A model generated the notes under the pieces. That model saw only the letters and a program-made list of their open reading frames with translations, was not told the DNA's origin and did not search any database. A DNA stretch of 64,000 nucleotides, from positions 4,340,001 to 4,404,000 of the forward strand of contig NZ_CP023699.1 of NCBI RefSeq assembly GCF_008704495.1, written 5' to 3'. The stretch is from Streptomyces kanamyceticus (GTDB taxonomy: Bacteria > Actinomycetota > Actinomycetes > Streptomycetales > Streptomycetaceae). Made by a program: the position numbers and the translations under genes. The stretch's first letter is position 1. The number at the start of each line of letters is the position of its first letter. Shown here piece by piece: positions 18,378 to 26,712 of the stretch.

Positions 18378-19193
18378 TCAGGTGGGTAGTGCCGCTCTTG
18401 CCCGCGCCGCGTTCGCCGGGTCCCAGTTCTCGCCGGGGACCGAGGCCAGGAGCAGCTTCGTGTACGGGTCCTCGGGGGCCGTCAGGACGCCGTCCGTCGG
18501 GCCCCGTTCCACCACCCTGCCCCTGCGCATCACCAGCACCTCGTCCGTGACGTGCCGCACCACCGCCAGGTCGTGGCTGACGAAGACCAGGGCCACGCCC
18601 GTCTCCCCGCGGATCTCGTCGAGCAGCTTCAGGATCTGGGCCTGGATCGATACGTCCAGGGCGGCTACGGCCTCGTCCAGTACGAGGATCCGGGGGTCCA
18701 CGGCCAGTGATCTCGCGATGGCCAGGCGTTGGCGTTGGCCGCCGGAGAGTTCCCTCGGGCGGGCGCCCGCCTCTCTGGTGCCCAGGCCCACCTGGTCCAG
18801 GAGGGCCTCGGCGCCGCTTTCGTCCTTGTCGTGCAGGCGCAGGGCCGTTCGTACGCACTGGGCTGCCGTGAGCCTTGGGTCCAGGGAGATGTACGGGTCC
18901 TGGAAGACCATCTGGATCTCGCGGGCGCGGGCCAGGCGGGCGGCCTTCCCTCTGGGCGTACGGGGTTCGCGTGGCTTGCCCTCGACGCTGATGGTTCCCC
19001 TGTCCGGGCGGACCAGGCCCACGAGCATCCTTGCCACGGTGGTTTTGCCGGAGCCGGATTCGCCCACTATGCCAAGGGCTCCGCCCCGGGGGACTGTGAA
19101 GGTCACCGCCTCTGCGGCGGTGTGGCGCTCCCCTCCGGGGAGGGGGTACGTCTTGGTGAGGTTCTCTGCTTGCAGCAGGCCGTCTGTCGTCAT
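18378..19193 (-). CDS. Peptide-type ABC transporter ATP-binding protein (DppF/OppF-like)
   Basis: 271 aa from ATG 19193, which overlaps the upstream ATPase stop (ATGA); longer readings extend into that gene and are rejected. Walker A GESGSGKTT, Q-loop MVFQDPY, signature LSGGQRQR, Walker B ILVLDEAVAALD and switch His in FVSHDL are all intact. It has the shorter form without the C-terminal Cys-rich oligopeptide extension. It couples ATP hydrolysis to import with the ATPase at 19190 and the two permeases upstream. Last gene of the operon; the 19-bp repeat array follows its stop. Confidence 0.92.
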   Translation of the reverse strand: MTTDGLLQAENLTKTYPLPGGERHTAAEAVTFTVPRGGALGIVGESGSGKTTVARMLVGLVRPDRGTISVEGKPREPRTPRGKAARLARAREIQMVFQDPYISLDPRLTAAQCVRTALRLHDKDESGAEALLDQVGLGTREAGARPRELSGGQRQRLAIARSLAVDPRILVLDEAVAALDVSIQAQILKLLDEIRGETGVALVFVSHDLAVVRHVTDEVLVMRRGRVVERGPTDGVLTAPEDPYTKLLLASVPGENWDPANAARARAALPT

Positions 19194-20188
19194 GAGTGGC
19201 TTGCCTTCGTCGTAGCGGTACTCGGCACCGGGGGTTGTGCCCACCCGTTCCGCCGGGCGGAACGCCTGCCCACAACAGCGCACTCGGCTGTCCCGCCGTC
19301 TTCCAGCGGCGATCGCTGTGGCGTCCACGTCTCGCAGCTCTCCTCCGACTCCCCGCACCTCGACACGAACGGGCAGCCCGTGAACGTGTCCGAGAGGGAT
19401 GGAGGGCGGCCCGGGATCGGGTGGAGGGTCTGGGTGGTGCCCAGGGTCGGGGAGCAGGCGAGGAGGCCTCGGGTGTAGGGGTGGGCCGGGGTGGTGAACA
19501 GGGCCTTGGCCGAGCGGGATTCGACCACTCGGCCCGCGTACATGACGTACACGCGGTCGCAGTACGCCGCCGCCAGGTGCAGGTCGTGCGTGATGAGGAG
19601 CAGGCCGAGGTCGCGGTCGGCGCGCAGGGTGCGCAGGAGGGCGAGGATCTCCGCCTGGGTCGTCACGTCCAGGGCGCTGGTCGCCTCGTCGGCGAGGAGC
19701 AGGCGCGGTTCGGCGGCCAGGGCGCCCGCGATGACCACGCGTTGGAGCATGCCGCCGGAGAGTTCGTGCGGGCGCTGGCGCAGGCGGCGGGCAGGGGAGG
19801 ACAGGCCCACCGCTTCCAGGAGTTCCACCGCGCGAGCGCGGTCCGCGCCGCGTTCCTGGAGGAAGTCGCCGATGCGGCGCACCGGGTTGAGGGCGGCGCG
19901 CGGGTCCTGGTGGACCATGGCGACGGGGCCGGCCCGGTGGGCGCGCAGGCGTTCGCCGGTGAGGGCGAGTACGTCGGTGTCGGAGGAGAAGCGGACCGAG
20001 CCGGTCGCCGTCGCGCCGGACGGCAGCAGGCCGATCGCCGCCTTCGCCGTCGTCGACTTGCCCGAGCCCGATTCGCCCACCAGACCCACGACTTCGCCGG
20101 GGGCGACGTGCAGCGAGACCGAGTCGAGGACGGGGCGCGCGGCCCCGGGGATGCGGACGGTGAGGTCCTTGATGTCGAGCAGCGTCAT
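19190..20188 (-). CDS. Peptide-type ABC transporter ATP-binding protein (DppD/OppD-like)
   Basis: The ATG at 20188 is chosen because GGGAGG lies 8 bp upstream; a GTG at 20194 is too close. 332 aa. Intact Walker A GESGSGKST, signature LSGGMLQR, Walker B LLLADEATSALD and LITHDL, and the typical C-terminal oligopeptide-ABC extension with CPFVSRC and a third Cys (ESC). The last ~30 residues after ECAVV are encoded by a palindromic repeat (19234-19275) and look like an added tail. Coupled to both neighbours. Confidence 0.92.
   Translation of the reverse strand: MTLLDIKDLTVRIPGAARPVLDSVSLHVAPGEVVGLVGESGSGKSTTAKAAIGLLPSGATATGSVRFSSDTDVLALTGERLRAHRAGPVAMVHQDPRAALNPVRRIGDFLQERGADRARAVELLEAVGLSSPARRLRQRPHELSGGMLQRVVIAGALAAEPRLLLADEATSALDVTTQAEILALLRTLRADRDLGLLLITHDLHLAAAYCDRVYVMYAGRVVESRSAKALFTTPAHPYTRGLLACSPTLGTTQTLHPIPGRPPSLSDTFTGCPFVSRCGESEESCETWTPQRSPLEDGGTAECAVVGRRSARRNGWAQPPVPSTATTKASHS
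19234..19275. repeat. Palindromic element inside the 3' end of the ATPase gene
   Basis: GTTGTG (19234) is matched by CACAAC (ending 19275), and within it CGTTCCG pairs with CGGAACG around a short loop. A related sequence (CTGTGGGCA ... GTGGGCACAG) occurs at 48654-48694. Elements of this pattern are, from memory, abundant in Streptomyces intergenic DNA; here it lies within a coding sequence. Confidence 0.7.
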
Positions 20189-20190
20189 GG

Positions 20191-21036
20191 TCACTGCCTC
20201 CCTAGCCGGTCGGCGGCCCAGACCCCGACCACGTTGAAGGACACGACGACGAGGGCGATGGCCGTGCCGGGCACCATCGCGGGCAGCAGGGCGCCCTGGA
20301 CGACGGCGGCCTGGCCCTCCTGCACCATCAAGCCCCAGTCGGAGGAGGGGGGTTGGGCGCCGAATCCGAGGTAGGAGAGGGTCGCGAGGGACATCAGTGC
20401 TTCGCCGAAGAGCACGACCAGGTAGCCCAGGACCGCGCGGGCCAGGTTCGGTACGACGTGGGCCGCGCAGATGCGGGCGCCGCCCATGCCCAGGACGCGG
20501 TACGCGTCGACGTAGGGCTTGCGGGCCTCCGAAAGGGCCAGTGAGCGCGTGTACTTGGCGATGGTCGGGGTGAAGGCGAGGCCGAGCGCGAGGACGGACG
20601 TCGTCATGCCCGCGCCGAAGACGGCGATGATCAGGACGGTGAAGAGGAGGCCGGGGAAGGCGTACATCACGTCCGTGAGGCGGGAGACCAGGGCGTCGAC
20701 CCAGCCGCCGCGCCACGCGGCGAGCACGCCGAGCGTGACGCCGAGGACCGCCGCCACCGCGAGGAGGAGCACCGGTGCGATCAGGCTGGTGCGGGCCCCG
20801 TGCAGGGCGCGGGAGAGCAGGTCCTGCCCGGAGGAGTCGGTGCCGAGGAGGTGGTCGCCGCCCGTGCCGACCAGGGAGGCGGACAGGTCGATGGTGTCGG
20901 GCGCGTAGGGCGCGAGCAGCGGTGCGAACACGGCGGCCAGGACCACCAGGGCGAGGAACGCTCCGGCGATCATGACGCCGACGGGGCGTCGGCGGCGTAC
21001 GGCCGAAGGCGCGAGGGCGAGCGCGGGCGCCGTCAT
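20191..21036 (-). CDS. Peptide-type ABC transporter permease (DppC/OppC-like)
   Basis: 281 aa, ATG overlapping the stop of the other permease (ATGA). N-terminal OppC-type segment (YAPDTIDLSASLVG ... HLLGTDSSGQDLLSR), five to six transmembrane helices, and the EAA loop LGMGGARICAAHVVPNLAR contacting the ATPases. Forms the membrane channel with the DppB-like permease at 21033. Confidence 0.92.
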   Translation of the reverse strand: MTAPALALAPSAVRRRRPVGVMIAGAFLALVVLAAVFAPLLAPYAPDTIDLSASLVGTGGDHLLGTDSSGQDLLSRALHGARTSLIAPVLLLAVAAVLGVTLGVLAAWRGGWVDALVSRLTDVMYAFPGLLFTVLIIAVFGAGMTTSVLALGLAFTPTIAKYTRSLALSEARKPYVDAYRVLGMGGARICAAHVVPNLARAVLGYLVVLFGEALMSLATLSYLGFGAQPPSSDWGLMVQEGQAAVVQGALLPAMVPGTAIALVVVSFNVVGVWAADRLGRQ

Positions 21037-21998
21037 GAGGTGGCCTCCTTCACGCGCGGGTCGAGCAGCGGATGGACGACGTCCACCAGCGTCGTCACCA
21101 CGATGTAGCCGGTGACCATGAGGAGCAGGACGGCCTGGGCGACGGGGAAGTCGTGGGTGTTGATGGCGCCGACGAGGAGCGAGCCGATGCCGCTGATGCC
21201 GAAGGCGGTCTCGACGACGACGGTGCCCGCGAGCATCCCGGCCATGACGAGGCCGCACATCGTGACGATGGGTCCGAGGGCGTTGCGCAGCACGTGGCGG
21301 CGGATGATGTCGCGCTCGGGGACGCCGGAGGCGCGGGCCACCTCCACGTGGTCGGAGGCCGCCGCGTCGGCCATGGCCTGGCGGGTGACGCGGCTGATGA
21401 TCGCGAGGGCGCCGAGCGCCAACGACAGGGCGGGCAGGGTCAGATGGCGCAGGGTGCCGGTGACTCCCTCGCCGCTGCCGGTGACCGGGAACCAGCCGAG
21501 CTGGACGCCGAAGAGCGAGACGAGCGCGATGGCGGCGACGAAGGACGGTACGGAGGCGGCGAGCGTCGTGCCGCCCACGACCAGGGAGTCGACCCAGGTG
21601 GACCGCTTCACGGCCGCGAGGATGCCCGCGCCGACGCCGAGGACGACGAACAGGACCGTGGCGTACGCGACGAGTTGGAGCGTGGTGGGGAAGCGGGCCG
21701 CGACCAGATCGGAGACCTGGTCGCTGTACTTGAAGGAGCGGCCCAGGTCGAAGTGGACGCAGTCCCACAGCCACCGCCCGTACTGGACGACGAGGGGTTC
21801 GTCCAGGTGGTACTGGGCGCGGACGGTGGCGAGCCGCTCGGGGGTCAGCTTGTCGCGGCCGCCCGCGAGGAAGACGGCGGGGTCGCCGGGCGCCGCGTAC
21901 ACGGCGGCGAAGATGACGAACGACGCGGCGAAGAGCGTGGCGAGGAGGCCGAGCAGGCGGCGGGACACCCGGGAGACGAGTGACGTCATGTGGCTCAC
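21033..21998 (-). CDS. Peptide-type ABC transporter permease (DppB/OppB-like)
   Basis: 321 aa. The GTG at 21998 directly follows the stop of the binding-protein gene; an ATG nine bases later (21989) is an alternative. It has the DppB N-terminus (RRLLGLLATLFAASFVIFAA), APGDPA, QYGRWLWDCVHFDLGRSF, and the EAA motif ASGVPERDIIRRHVLRNALG. Six predicted helices. Partner of the DppC-like permease downstream. Confidence 0.92.
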   Translation of the reverse strand: MSHMTSLVSRVSRRLLGLLATLFAASFVIFAAVYAAPGDPAVFLAGGRDKLTPERLATVRAQYHLDEPLVVQYGRWLWDCVHFDLGRSFKYSDQVSDLVAARFPTTLQLVAYATVLFVVLGVGAGILAAVKRSTWVDSLVVGGTTLAASVPSFVAAIALVSLFGVQLGWFPVTGSGEGVTGTLRHLTLPALSLALGALAIISRVTRQAMADAAASDHVEVARASGVPERDIIRRHVLRNALGPIVTMCGLVMAGMLAGTVVVETAFGISGIGSLLVGAINTHDFPVAQAVLLLMVTGYIVVTTLVDVVHPLLDPRVKEATS

Positions 21999-23651
21999 CT
22001 AGCCCTTCTTCAGGCCGAGTCGGGCGGCCCACGGGTAGTAGAGGTAGGACTGGGAAGCGGGCGGGCCCGTCATGCGGTCGTCGATGACCAGCGCGGAGGG
22101 CACCTGGGCGAGCGGGATCCAGACGGCCGCGTCGGAGAAGCGGCGCTGCACGTCGAGGGCGAGAGAGGCGCGGCGCTTGTCGTCGAGGGTGCCGAGCGCC
22201 CGGTGGACGAGCTTGTCGTACGTCTTGTCCTTGAAGCCGACCCAGTTGTTGGAGGAGTCGGAGAGGCCGTTGTCGTAGAAGCCCATGGGGTCGGCCTTGG
22301 AGATGTACCAGTCGCCGACCAGCACGTCGATGTCGGCGCGGGCCCCCGGGTCGCTGTAGAACTCCTCGAACTGGGCGGTGGGGACGGTCTTGATCTGTCC
22401 CTTGAGGCCGATGCGCTGGAGGGCGGCGCGCGCCGCGTTGGCGACGACCGTGCGGCCCTGGCTGCTGTCGGTGCCGATGACGACGGGGTCGGCGGGGGCG
22501 CCCGCGGACTTCACCAGACGCTTGGCCTCGGCGAGGTCGTCGGCGGTGGGCGAGGCGGGCGCGACGTCGTCCAACTCGTCCTGGGCGGCGGCGAACCGCT
22601 GCTTCTCGTAGCCCCAGGCGCCGGATCCGACGGGTGTCGCCCAGGGCTGGACGAGCCCTCCGTAGCCGGACCGCGCGATGCCGGTGCGGTCGATGGCGAG
22701 GGAGAGGGCGCGGCGGATCTGCGGGTCCTTCAGACCGCCGCGGGCGGTCGGGATGAGGACGAGGGATGCCGTGGAGGGGCCGTAGTACTGGTCGATGCCC
22801 TTGGTGCCGCGCAACGCGGAGGCGGTGTTGGGCGATTCGGCGTACGCCCCGTCGGCCGCGCCCGTCTTCAGCGCGTTGACCAGGGCGCTGTCGGAGGCCC
22901 AGCGGAAGGTCACGCGGTCGGTGAGCGGCTTGGCGCCCCAGTACTTGTCGTACGCCTCGATGGTGAGGGAGTCGCCGGACTTCCAGCTGCCCAGGGTGTA
23001 CGGGCCCGAGCAGGCGTCGCCCTGCCCCGGGGTGCCGAAGTCCTTTCCGGCGGCGGTGACTTGCTTCTCGTTCCAGACGATGCCCGCGTCGCCCGCGAGC
23101 GCCTTGGTGAAGAGGGCGTCGGGGGCCTTGAAGCGGATGGTGATCTCGCGGGCGCCGCTCTTCTTCATGGAGCGGACGTTGCCGAATTCGTCGGCCTGCT
23201 CCATGTCGGGATCGGCGTGCCGCTTCAGGCTCCACAGGACGTCGTCGGCGGTGAGCTTCGAGCCGTCGTGGAAGGTGACGCCGTCGCGCACGGTCAGGAC
23301 GAGGGTCCTGTCGTCGGGCGCGTGGGCCTTCTCGGCGAGGAAGGGCTTGACCGTATTGTCGGGCTGGAGCTGGTAGAGCCGTTCGCAGACGTTGGTGAGG
23401 ACGACGCGACCCGCGCTGGAGCCCTGGGTGTCGAGGTCGAGCGAGTCGGGCTCGTCCTCAAGGAGCCAGTTGGCCTTGTCCTGGTGCCCCTTGGCGGCCG
23501 GGGTCGACGCGGTCAGCTTGAGCTTCGCCGCGTCGGCGGGGGCGCCGCCGGTGGCGGCCGTGTCGGCGCCGCTGCACGAGGCGGTGGCGAGCAGGGCGGT
23601 GGCGGCGAGGCCCGCGGCGACCGCGTGCCGACCGCGCTGGGACGTTCTCAT
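21999..23651 (-). CDS. ABC transporter substrate-binding lipoprotein (family 5, peptide type)
   Basis: 550 aa. Lipobox ATASC with Cys26 after a standard signal peptide. The mature part follows the SBP family 5 pattern: EPDSLDLDTQ, ERLYQLQPD, GVTFHDGSKLTADDVLWSLKR, and a late YLYYPWAARLGL. It captures an oligopeptide- or amide-like ligand outside the cell and delivers it to the permeases. Its ATG overlaps the stop of the C45 hydrolase gene (ATGA), so that enzyme and the transporter are made together. Confidence 0.93.
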   Translation of the reverse strand: MRTSQRGRHAVAAGLAATALLATASCSGADTAATGGAPADAAKLKLTASTPAAKGHQDKANWLLEDEPDSLDLDTQGSSAGRVVLTNVCERLYQLQPDNTVKPFLAEKAHAPDDRTLVLTVRDGVTFHDGSKLTADDVLWSLKRHADPDMEQADEFGNVRSMKKSGAREITIRFKAPDALFTKALAGDAGIVWNEKQVTAAGKDFGTPGQGDACSGPYTLGSWKSGDSLTIEAYDKYWGAKPLTDRVTFRWASDSALVNALKTGAADGAYAESPNTASALRGTKGIDQYYGPSTASLVLIPTARGGLKDPQIRRALSLAIDRTGIARSGYGGLVQPWATPVGSGAWGYEKQRFAAAQDELDDVAPASPTADDLAEAKRLVKSAGAPADPVVIGTDSSQGRTVVANAARAALQRIGLKGQIKTVPTAQFEEFYSDPGARADIDVLVGDWYISKADPMGFYDNGLSDSSNNWVGFKDKTYDKLVHRALGTLDDKRRASLALDVQRRFSDAAVWIPLAQVPSALVIDDRMTGPPASQSYLYYPWAARLGLKKG

Positions 23652-24793
23652 GAGTGGTCTCCGTACGGTCCTTCGTAGAGGTTCCAGGGCAGGTGCTGGT
23701 AGTCGCGGTCGCACGGGGTGCCCGCGGTGACGTGGTAGTCGCCGCTGGTCAGGTCCACACAGGAGGAGACGAGCGTGGCCCAGTGCCGGACCGGCTCCTG
23801 GCGCGGATCCGGGTGGGTGCACAGCGACTCGGGAAGACCGAGGTGGTCGGACATGGCCTGCTTGATCAGCTTGCGGGACTCGTCGGGCCCGGTGGCGTCG
23901 CGCAGCGCCCGCAGTCCCTGTTCGGCGCGGGGGACGCGGACGAGGGAGTCGGACGACATGGGGCGGTAGCCGTCGGCGAGGGCGGCGGGGATGCCCGCCT
24001 GGTAGTGGTTGCCGTGCACGAGGAGGCCGTCGGTCGGGTACATCCAGCCGTGCCCGGCGGGCGTCGTCTCCAGGTCGATGGCGAAGCCCTCGCGGCAGGT
24101 GAGCAGGGCGTTGCTGGCGATGTGGGCGCGGGCGCGGCAGAGCACGTCGAGGGCGTCGGTGATGGTGGGCTGGTCCAGGACGCTGCGGCGTACGACGGTC
24201 TGCGGCAGGCCCACCGCGTCGTCGAAGCGGCCGCCGAGGCCGTTGGCGTTGAGCGCGATCCCGGCGGAGCTCGCGCCCTGGCGGCCGATCTGGCCCGCCT
24301 CGACCTGCATGATCAGGGTGGGCTTCGGGGGCTGCACGATCCGCAGCATGACGACGGTGTCGGCGACGCCCGCGCGCCAGTCCCAGTTCTGGCCCGCCCA
24401 GACGTGGCCGTCGCCGCTGGCCTCGTCGTAGGCGGCGAAGGAGGTGCAGCCGTCGGCGGGTTCCTCGTCCGGCGCCATCTCGGCGAACGACTTGTCGTAG
24501 ATGACCTCGCCCCGGGCGTTGAGCGCGAGGACGTCGAGGAGGGTCACCCCCGCCCCTTCGGCTATGCCCTCCATCTCCTCGACCAGGTCGGGGGCGTAGT
24601 CGCGGACGGGCTCCAGCCAGCGGGCGGCCCGCGCGGTGACGCGGTCCCAGGTCAGCCCGGCGGAGTGGCCGAAGGCCTCCTCGTAGTAGCCGAGCGCGGC
24701 GTGCAGCTGGGGGCGGACGGCCTCGCCGTACTGGCGGCCGCGCTCGGTGGGCGTTCCGGAGATCTCGATCACGGGGAGCGTGCGGGGTGCCAT
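23648..24793 (-). CDS. C45-family Ntn hydrolase / acyltransferase-like protein
   Basis: 381 aa, first gene of the ABC operon. It matches the penicillin acyltransferase (AAT)/C45 group: LNARGE near 91-96 and DGCTSF with the expected autoprocessing and nucleophile Cys116, then the strand SFAAYDEASGDGHVWAGQNWDW. Such proteins self-cleave before the Cys and cut or form amide bonds of small substrates. No signal peptide, so it acts in the cytosol, probably on the ligand brought in by the coupled transporter. Divergent from the RpiR regulator across a palindrome. Confidence 0.88.
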   Translation of the reverse strand: MAPRTLPVIEISGTPTERGRQYGEAVRPQLHAALGYYEEAFGHSAGLTWDRVTARAARWLEPVRDYAPDLVEEMEGIAEGAGVTLLDVLALNARGEVIYDKSFAEMAPDEEPADGCTSFAAYDEASGDGHVWAGQNWDWRAGVADTVVMLRIVQPPKPTLIMQVEAGQIGRQGASSAGIALNANGLGGRFDDAVGLPQTVVRRSVLDQPTITDALDVLCRARAHIASNALLTCREGFAIDLETTPAGHGWMYPTDGLLVHGNHYQAGIPAALADGYRPMSSDSLVRVPRAEQGLRALRDATGPDESRKLIKQAMSDHLGLPESLCTHPDPRQEPVRHWATLVSSCVDLTSGDYHVTAGTPCDRDYQHLPWNLYEGPYGDHS

Positions 24794-24816
24794 GGTTCTC
24801 CTAGCGACGGGGAGCC

Positions 24817-24832
24817 TGTAACGTCGGTTACA
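24817..24832. promoter_or_regulatory. Perfect palindrome, likely operator of the RpiR regulator
   Basis: TGTAAC-GTCG-GTTACA is a perfect 6-4-6 inverted repeat in the 107-bp gap between the hydrolase/ABC operon and the divergent RpiR-type gene. Position and symmetry suit control of both by that regulator. Confidence 0.6.
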
Positions 24833-24900
24833 AGAAGCTCTCCCTTTGGAATGCGTTGCCCAGGAGAGTAACCGCCGTCACACGAGAGTCAATAGCCGTA

Positions 24901-25785
24901 ATGGAAATTTCAGAGGGTGTGGAGCGGCTCAGGGCCGCCGTGCGCGACCAGTGGGAAGCCCTGTCCGCCTCCGAGCGCGCGGTCGCCCAGTACCTGGCGA
25001 GCGCGCCGCCCGAGTCGCTGCTCTTCGCCAGCGCGCAGGAACTCGGCACGGCGAGCGGCACGAGCAACGCCACGGTCGTGCGCGCGCTGCAGCGCCTCGG
25101 ATACACCGGACTCCCCGCCCTCAAGCGGGAGTTGGCGTCGGACTTCACCTCGGCGGTGGCCCCCGAGGTGCGCCTCAAGCAGCGCATCGCCCATGTGGGC
25201 AGGGACCTCGGCGACATCTGGGACGACGTCTTCGACGAGGCGCAGGAACGCATCGAGCACGCGCGGCGCCTCACCCCGGACGACGCACTGCGGGACGCGG
25301 TGGGGGTGCTCGCCGACGCCGCCGAGATCCACTGCTACGGGGTCGCGGCGTCCGAACTCGCGGCGCGGCACATGGCGTTGGCACTGGGCCGGATCGGGCG
25401 CCGCGCTCGGTACGTCGGCGCGACCGGCTTCGCGCTCGCCGACCACCTGCTCGGGATCCGACAGGGGGACGCGGTGGTGATCTTCCAGCCGGGGCGGGCG
25501 CTCGCCGAGATCTCCGTGCTCGTCGAGCGGGCTCGGGCGGTGGGGGCGCGGGTCGTGCTGGTGACGGATGAACTTGCCGAGTTGTACGGGGGGCGGGTCG
25601 ATGCGGTGCTTACTGCTCCGCATACGCCTACGGGGATTACCACGGAGGCGCTTACGGCGTTGGTCGTCGCCGATGCGGTGTTGCTGGCGCTGACCACGCT
25701 GGATGAGGGGCGCGCTGTTGATACTTCGCATCAACTCACTGCGCTGCGCGAGCAGTTGCTGGCCTCTAGGCCTCGGAAGGGGTGA
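24901..25785 (+). CDS. RpiR-family transcriptional regulator (HTH + SIS)
   Basis: The ATG at 24901 gives 294 aa; a TTG at 24856 would add 15 unlikely residues. Residues 1-80 form the RpiR HTH (SASERAVAQYLASAPPESLL ... SNATVVRALQRLGYTGL), and 115-260 a sugar-isomerase (SIS) ligand-binding fold, although the Ser-rich phosphosugar loop is not typical (YGVAASELAARH). It probably controls the divergent hydrolase/ABC operon in response to a small ligand. Base composition falls slightly in the last 200 bp. Confidence 0.88.
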   Translation: MEISEGVERLRAAVRDQWEALSASERAVAQYLASAPPESLLFASAQELGTASGTSNATVVRALQRLGYTGLPALKRELASDFTSAVAPEVRLKQRIAHVGRDLGDIWDDVFDEAQERIEHARRLTPDDALRDAVGVLADAAEIHCYGVAASELAARHMALALGRIGRRARYVGATGFALADHLLGIRQGDAVVIFQPGRALAEISVLVERARAVGARVVLVTDELAELYGGRVDAVLTAPHTPTGITTEALTALVVADAVLLALTTLDEGRAVDTSHQLTALREQLLASRPRKG

Positions 25786-25804
25786 GCTCGGTTCGTTTGC
25801 GTCT

Positions 25805-26013
25805 GCGGGTGGGTGGGGGCTGGTCGCGCAGTTCCCCGCGCCCCTAAAAGATTGCGCCGTTCCCCGCGCCCCTTACACCCGTGTTCCTGGCCGCCCGCTC
25901 GCTCGCGCGCCTTAAAGATTTGCGCAGTTCCCCGCGCCCCTTAACGGCCGCGCCCCGGGGTGCCCCGTAAGGGGCGCGGGGAACTGCGCGGCCAGCCCCC
26001 ACCCGCCCGCGGG
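25805..26013. repeat. Long interrupted inverted repeat built from GCGCAGTTCCCCGCGCCCC units
   Basis: The left arm (25805-25845) and the right arm (25973-26011) are inverted copies: each carries GGTGGGGGCTGG, then CGCAGTTCCCCGCGCCCC. Two more copies of the core occur at about 25855-25875 and 25922-25942; the last forms a near-perfect 22-bp stem with 25968-25990. The unit is a common streptomycete intergenic repeat. It sits between convergent ends of the RpiR and XRE genes and may act as a two-way terminator. Confidence 0.8.
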
Positions 26014-26017
26014 GGGG

Positions 26018-26581
26018 TCACACGTGTTGCATCACCAGGACGAACGTCGTACCAGGGGCCAGCGCCTCGTAGGCATGGGGGACGTCACCCCGGTAGGACA
26101 TGTAGTCGCCGGGGGACAGTTCCACCGATTCGCCCCGCGGCCCCGCAAGGAGGCGGCCCGTGCTGATGACGATGTGCTCGACGGAGCCGGGGATGTGGGG
26201 GTCCGACTCGCGGGCGGGGCCGGGCTCCAGCGCTCCGTGGTAGATGTCACGGCGGACCCCCGTCGGGCCGCCGGAGAGCAGCGTGCCCACGTACGAGGAG
26301 TTCTCCGCGCGCATGGAGGGGCCCTCGCCCGCGCGGATCACCGTGACCGCCGGGGCCGGGGACTCCACGAGCACGCTGAACGGGACGCCGAGCGCCACCG
26401 CGAGGGACCAGAGCGTCTCGATGCCTGGGTTGCCGGTGGCGGCCTCCAGCTGGGACAGGGTGGACTTGGCGATGCCCGCCCGTTTGGCCAGTTCGGAGAG
26501 GGAGAGGCCTGCCTTGGTCCGCTCGCGGCGCAGTGCGGCCGCGACCCACTCGCGGGGCATGCGGGACCCGTCGGTCGTCAC
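26018..26581 (-). CDS. XRE-family regulator with C-terminal cupin
   Basis: The GTG at 26581 has AGGAG 8 bp upstream; the frame is open to 26707 but without a good site. 187 aa. HTH_3 at about 12-70 (GLSLSELAKRAGIAKSTLSQLEAA) and a cupin_2 beta-barrel at about 110-187 (ESDPHIPGSVEHIVISTGRL ... LSPGDYMSYRGDVPHAYEAL). Regulators of this type sense a small ligand in the cupin. It faces azlC across two matching palindromes, so it probably represses azlCD and itself. Confidence 0.88.
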   Translation of the reverse strand: MTTDGSRMPREWVAAALRRERTKAGLSLSELAKRAGIAKSTLSQLEAATGNPGIETLWSLAVALGVPFSVLVESPAPAVTVIRAGEGPSMRAENSSYVGTLLSGGPTGVRRDIYHGALEPGPARESDPHIPGSVEHIVISTGRLLAGPRGESVELSPGDYMSYRGDVPHAYEALAPGTTFVLVMQHV

Positions 26582-26629
26582 GTCGTTCGCTCCTGATTCT
26601 CCCCGTGCGTTCGCTAAAGGGGACCGATC

Positions 26630-26693
26630 GTTCGGCTTGACGAACGCTCCCCGCTCCGCCCATCCTACGACGCATGCGTTCGCCACACCGAAC
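26630..26693. promoter_or_regulatory. Two GTTCG-N6-CGAAC operators between regulator and azlC
   Basis: GTTCG-gcttga-CGAAC (26630-26645) and GTTCG-ccacac-CGAAC (26678-26693) are perfect inverted repeats with identical arms and spacer length, 48 bp centre to centre. Further CGTTCG half-sites lie at 26584 and 26608. The right operator covers the alternative azlC start at 26674, favouring the later ATG. Confidence 0.65.
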
Positions 26694-26712
26694 AGATGAC
26701 CCGACACGACGA

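Noticed and set aside
17791..19215. Open frames across the 19-bp repeat array
   Set aside because: They are simple translations of the repeat, change unit to unit and lack starts with binding sites.
20191..23235. 1014-codon frame overlapping permeases and binding protein
   Set aside because: Only its last 281 codons (the DppC-like permease) are real; the rest is Arg-rich out-of-frame reading of two other genes.
25805..26013. CRISPR-like repeats in GCGCAGTTCCCCGCGCCCC copies
   Set aside because: Copies are unevenly spaced and in both orientations, with no unique equal-length spacers and no cas genes.
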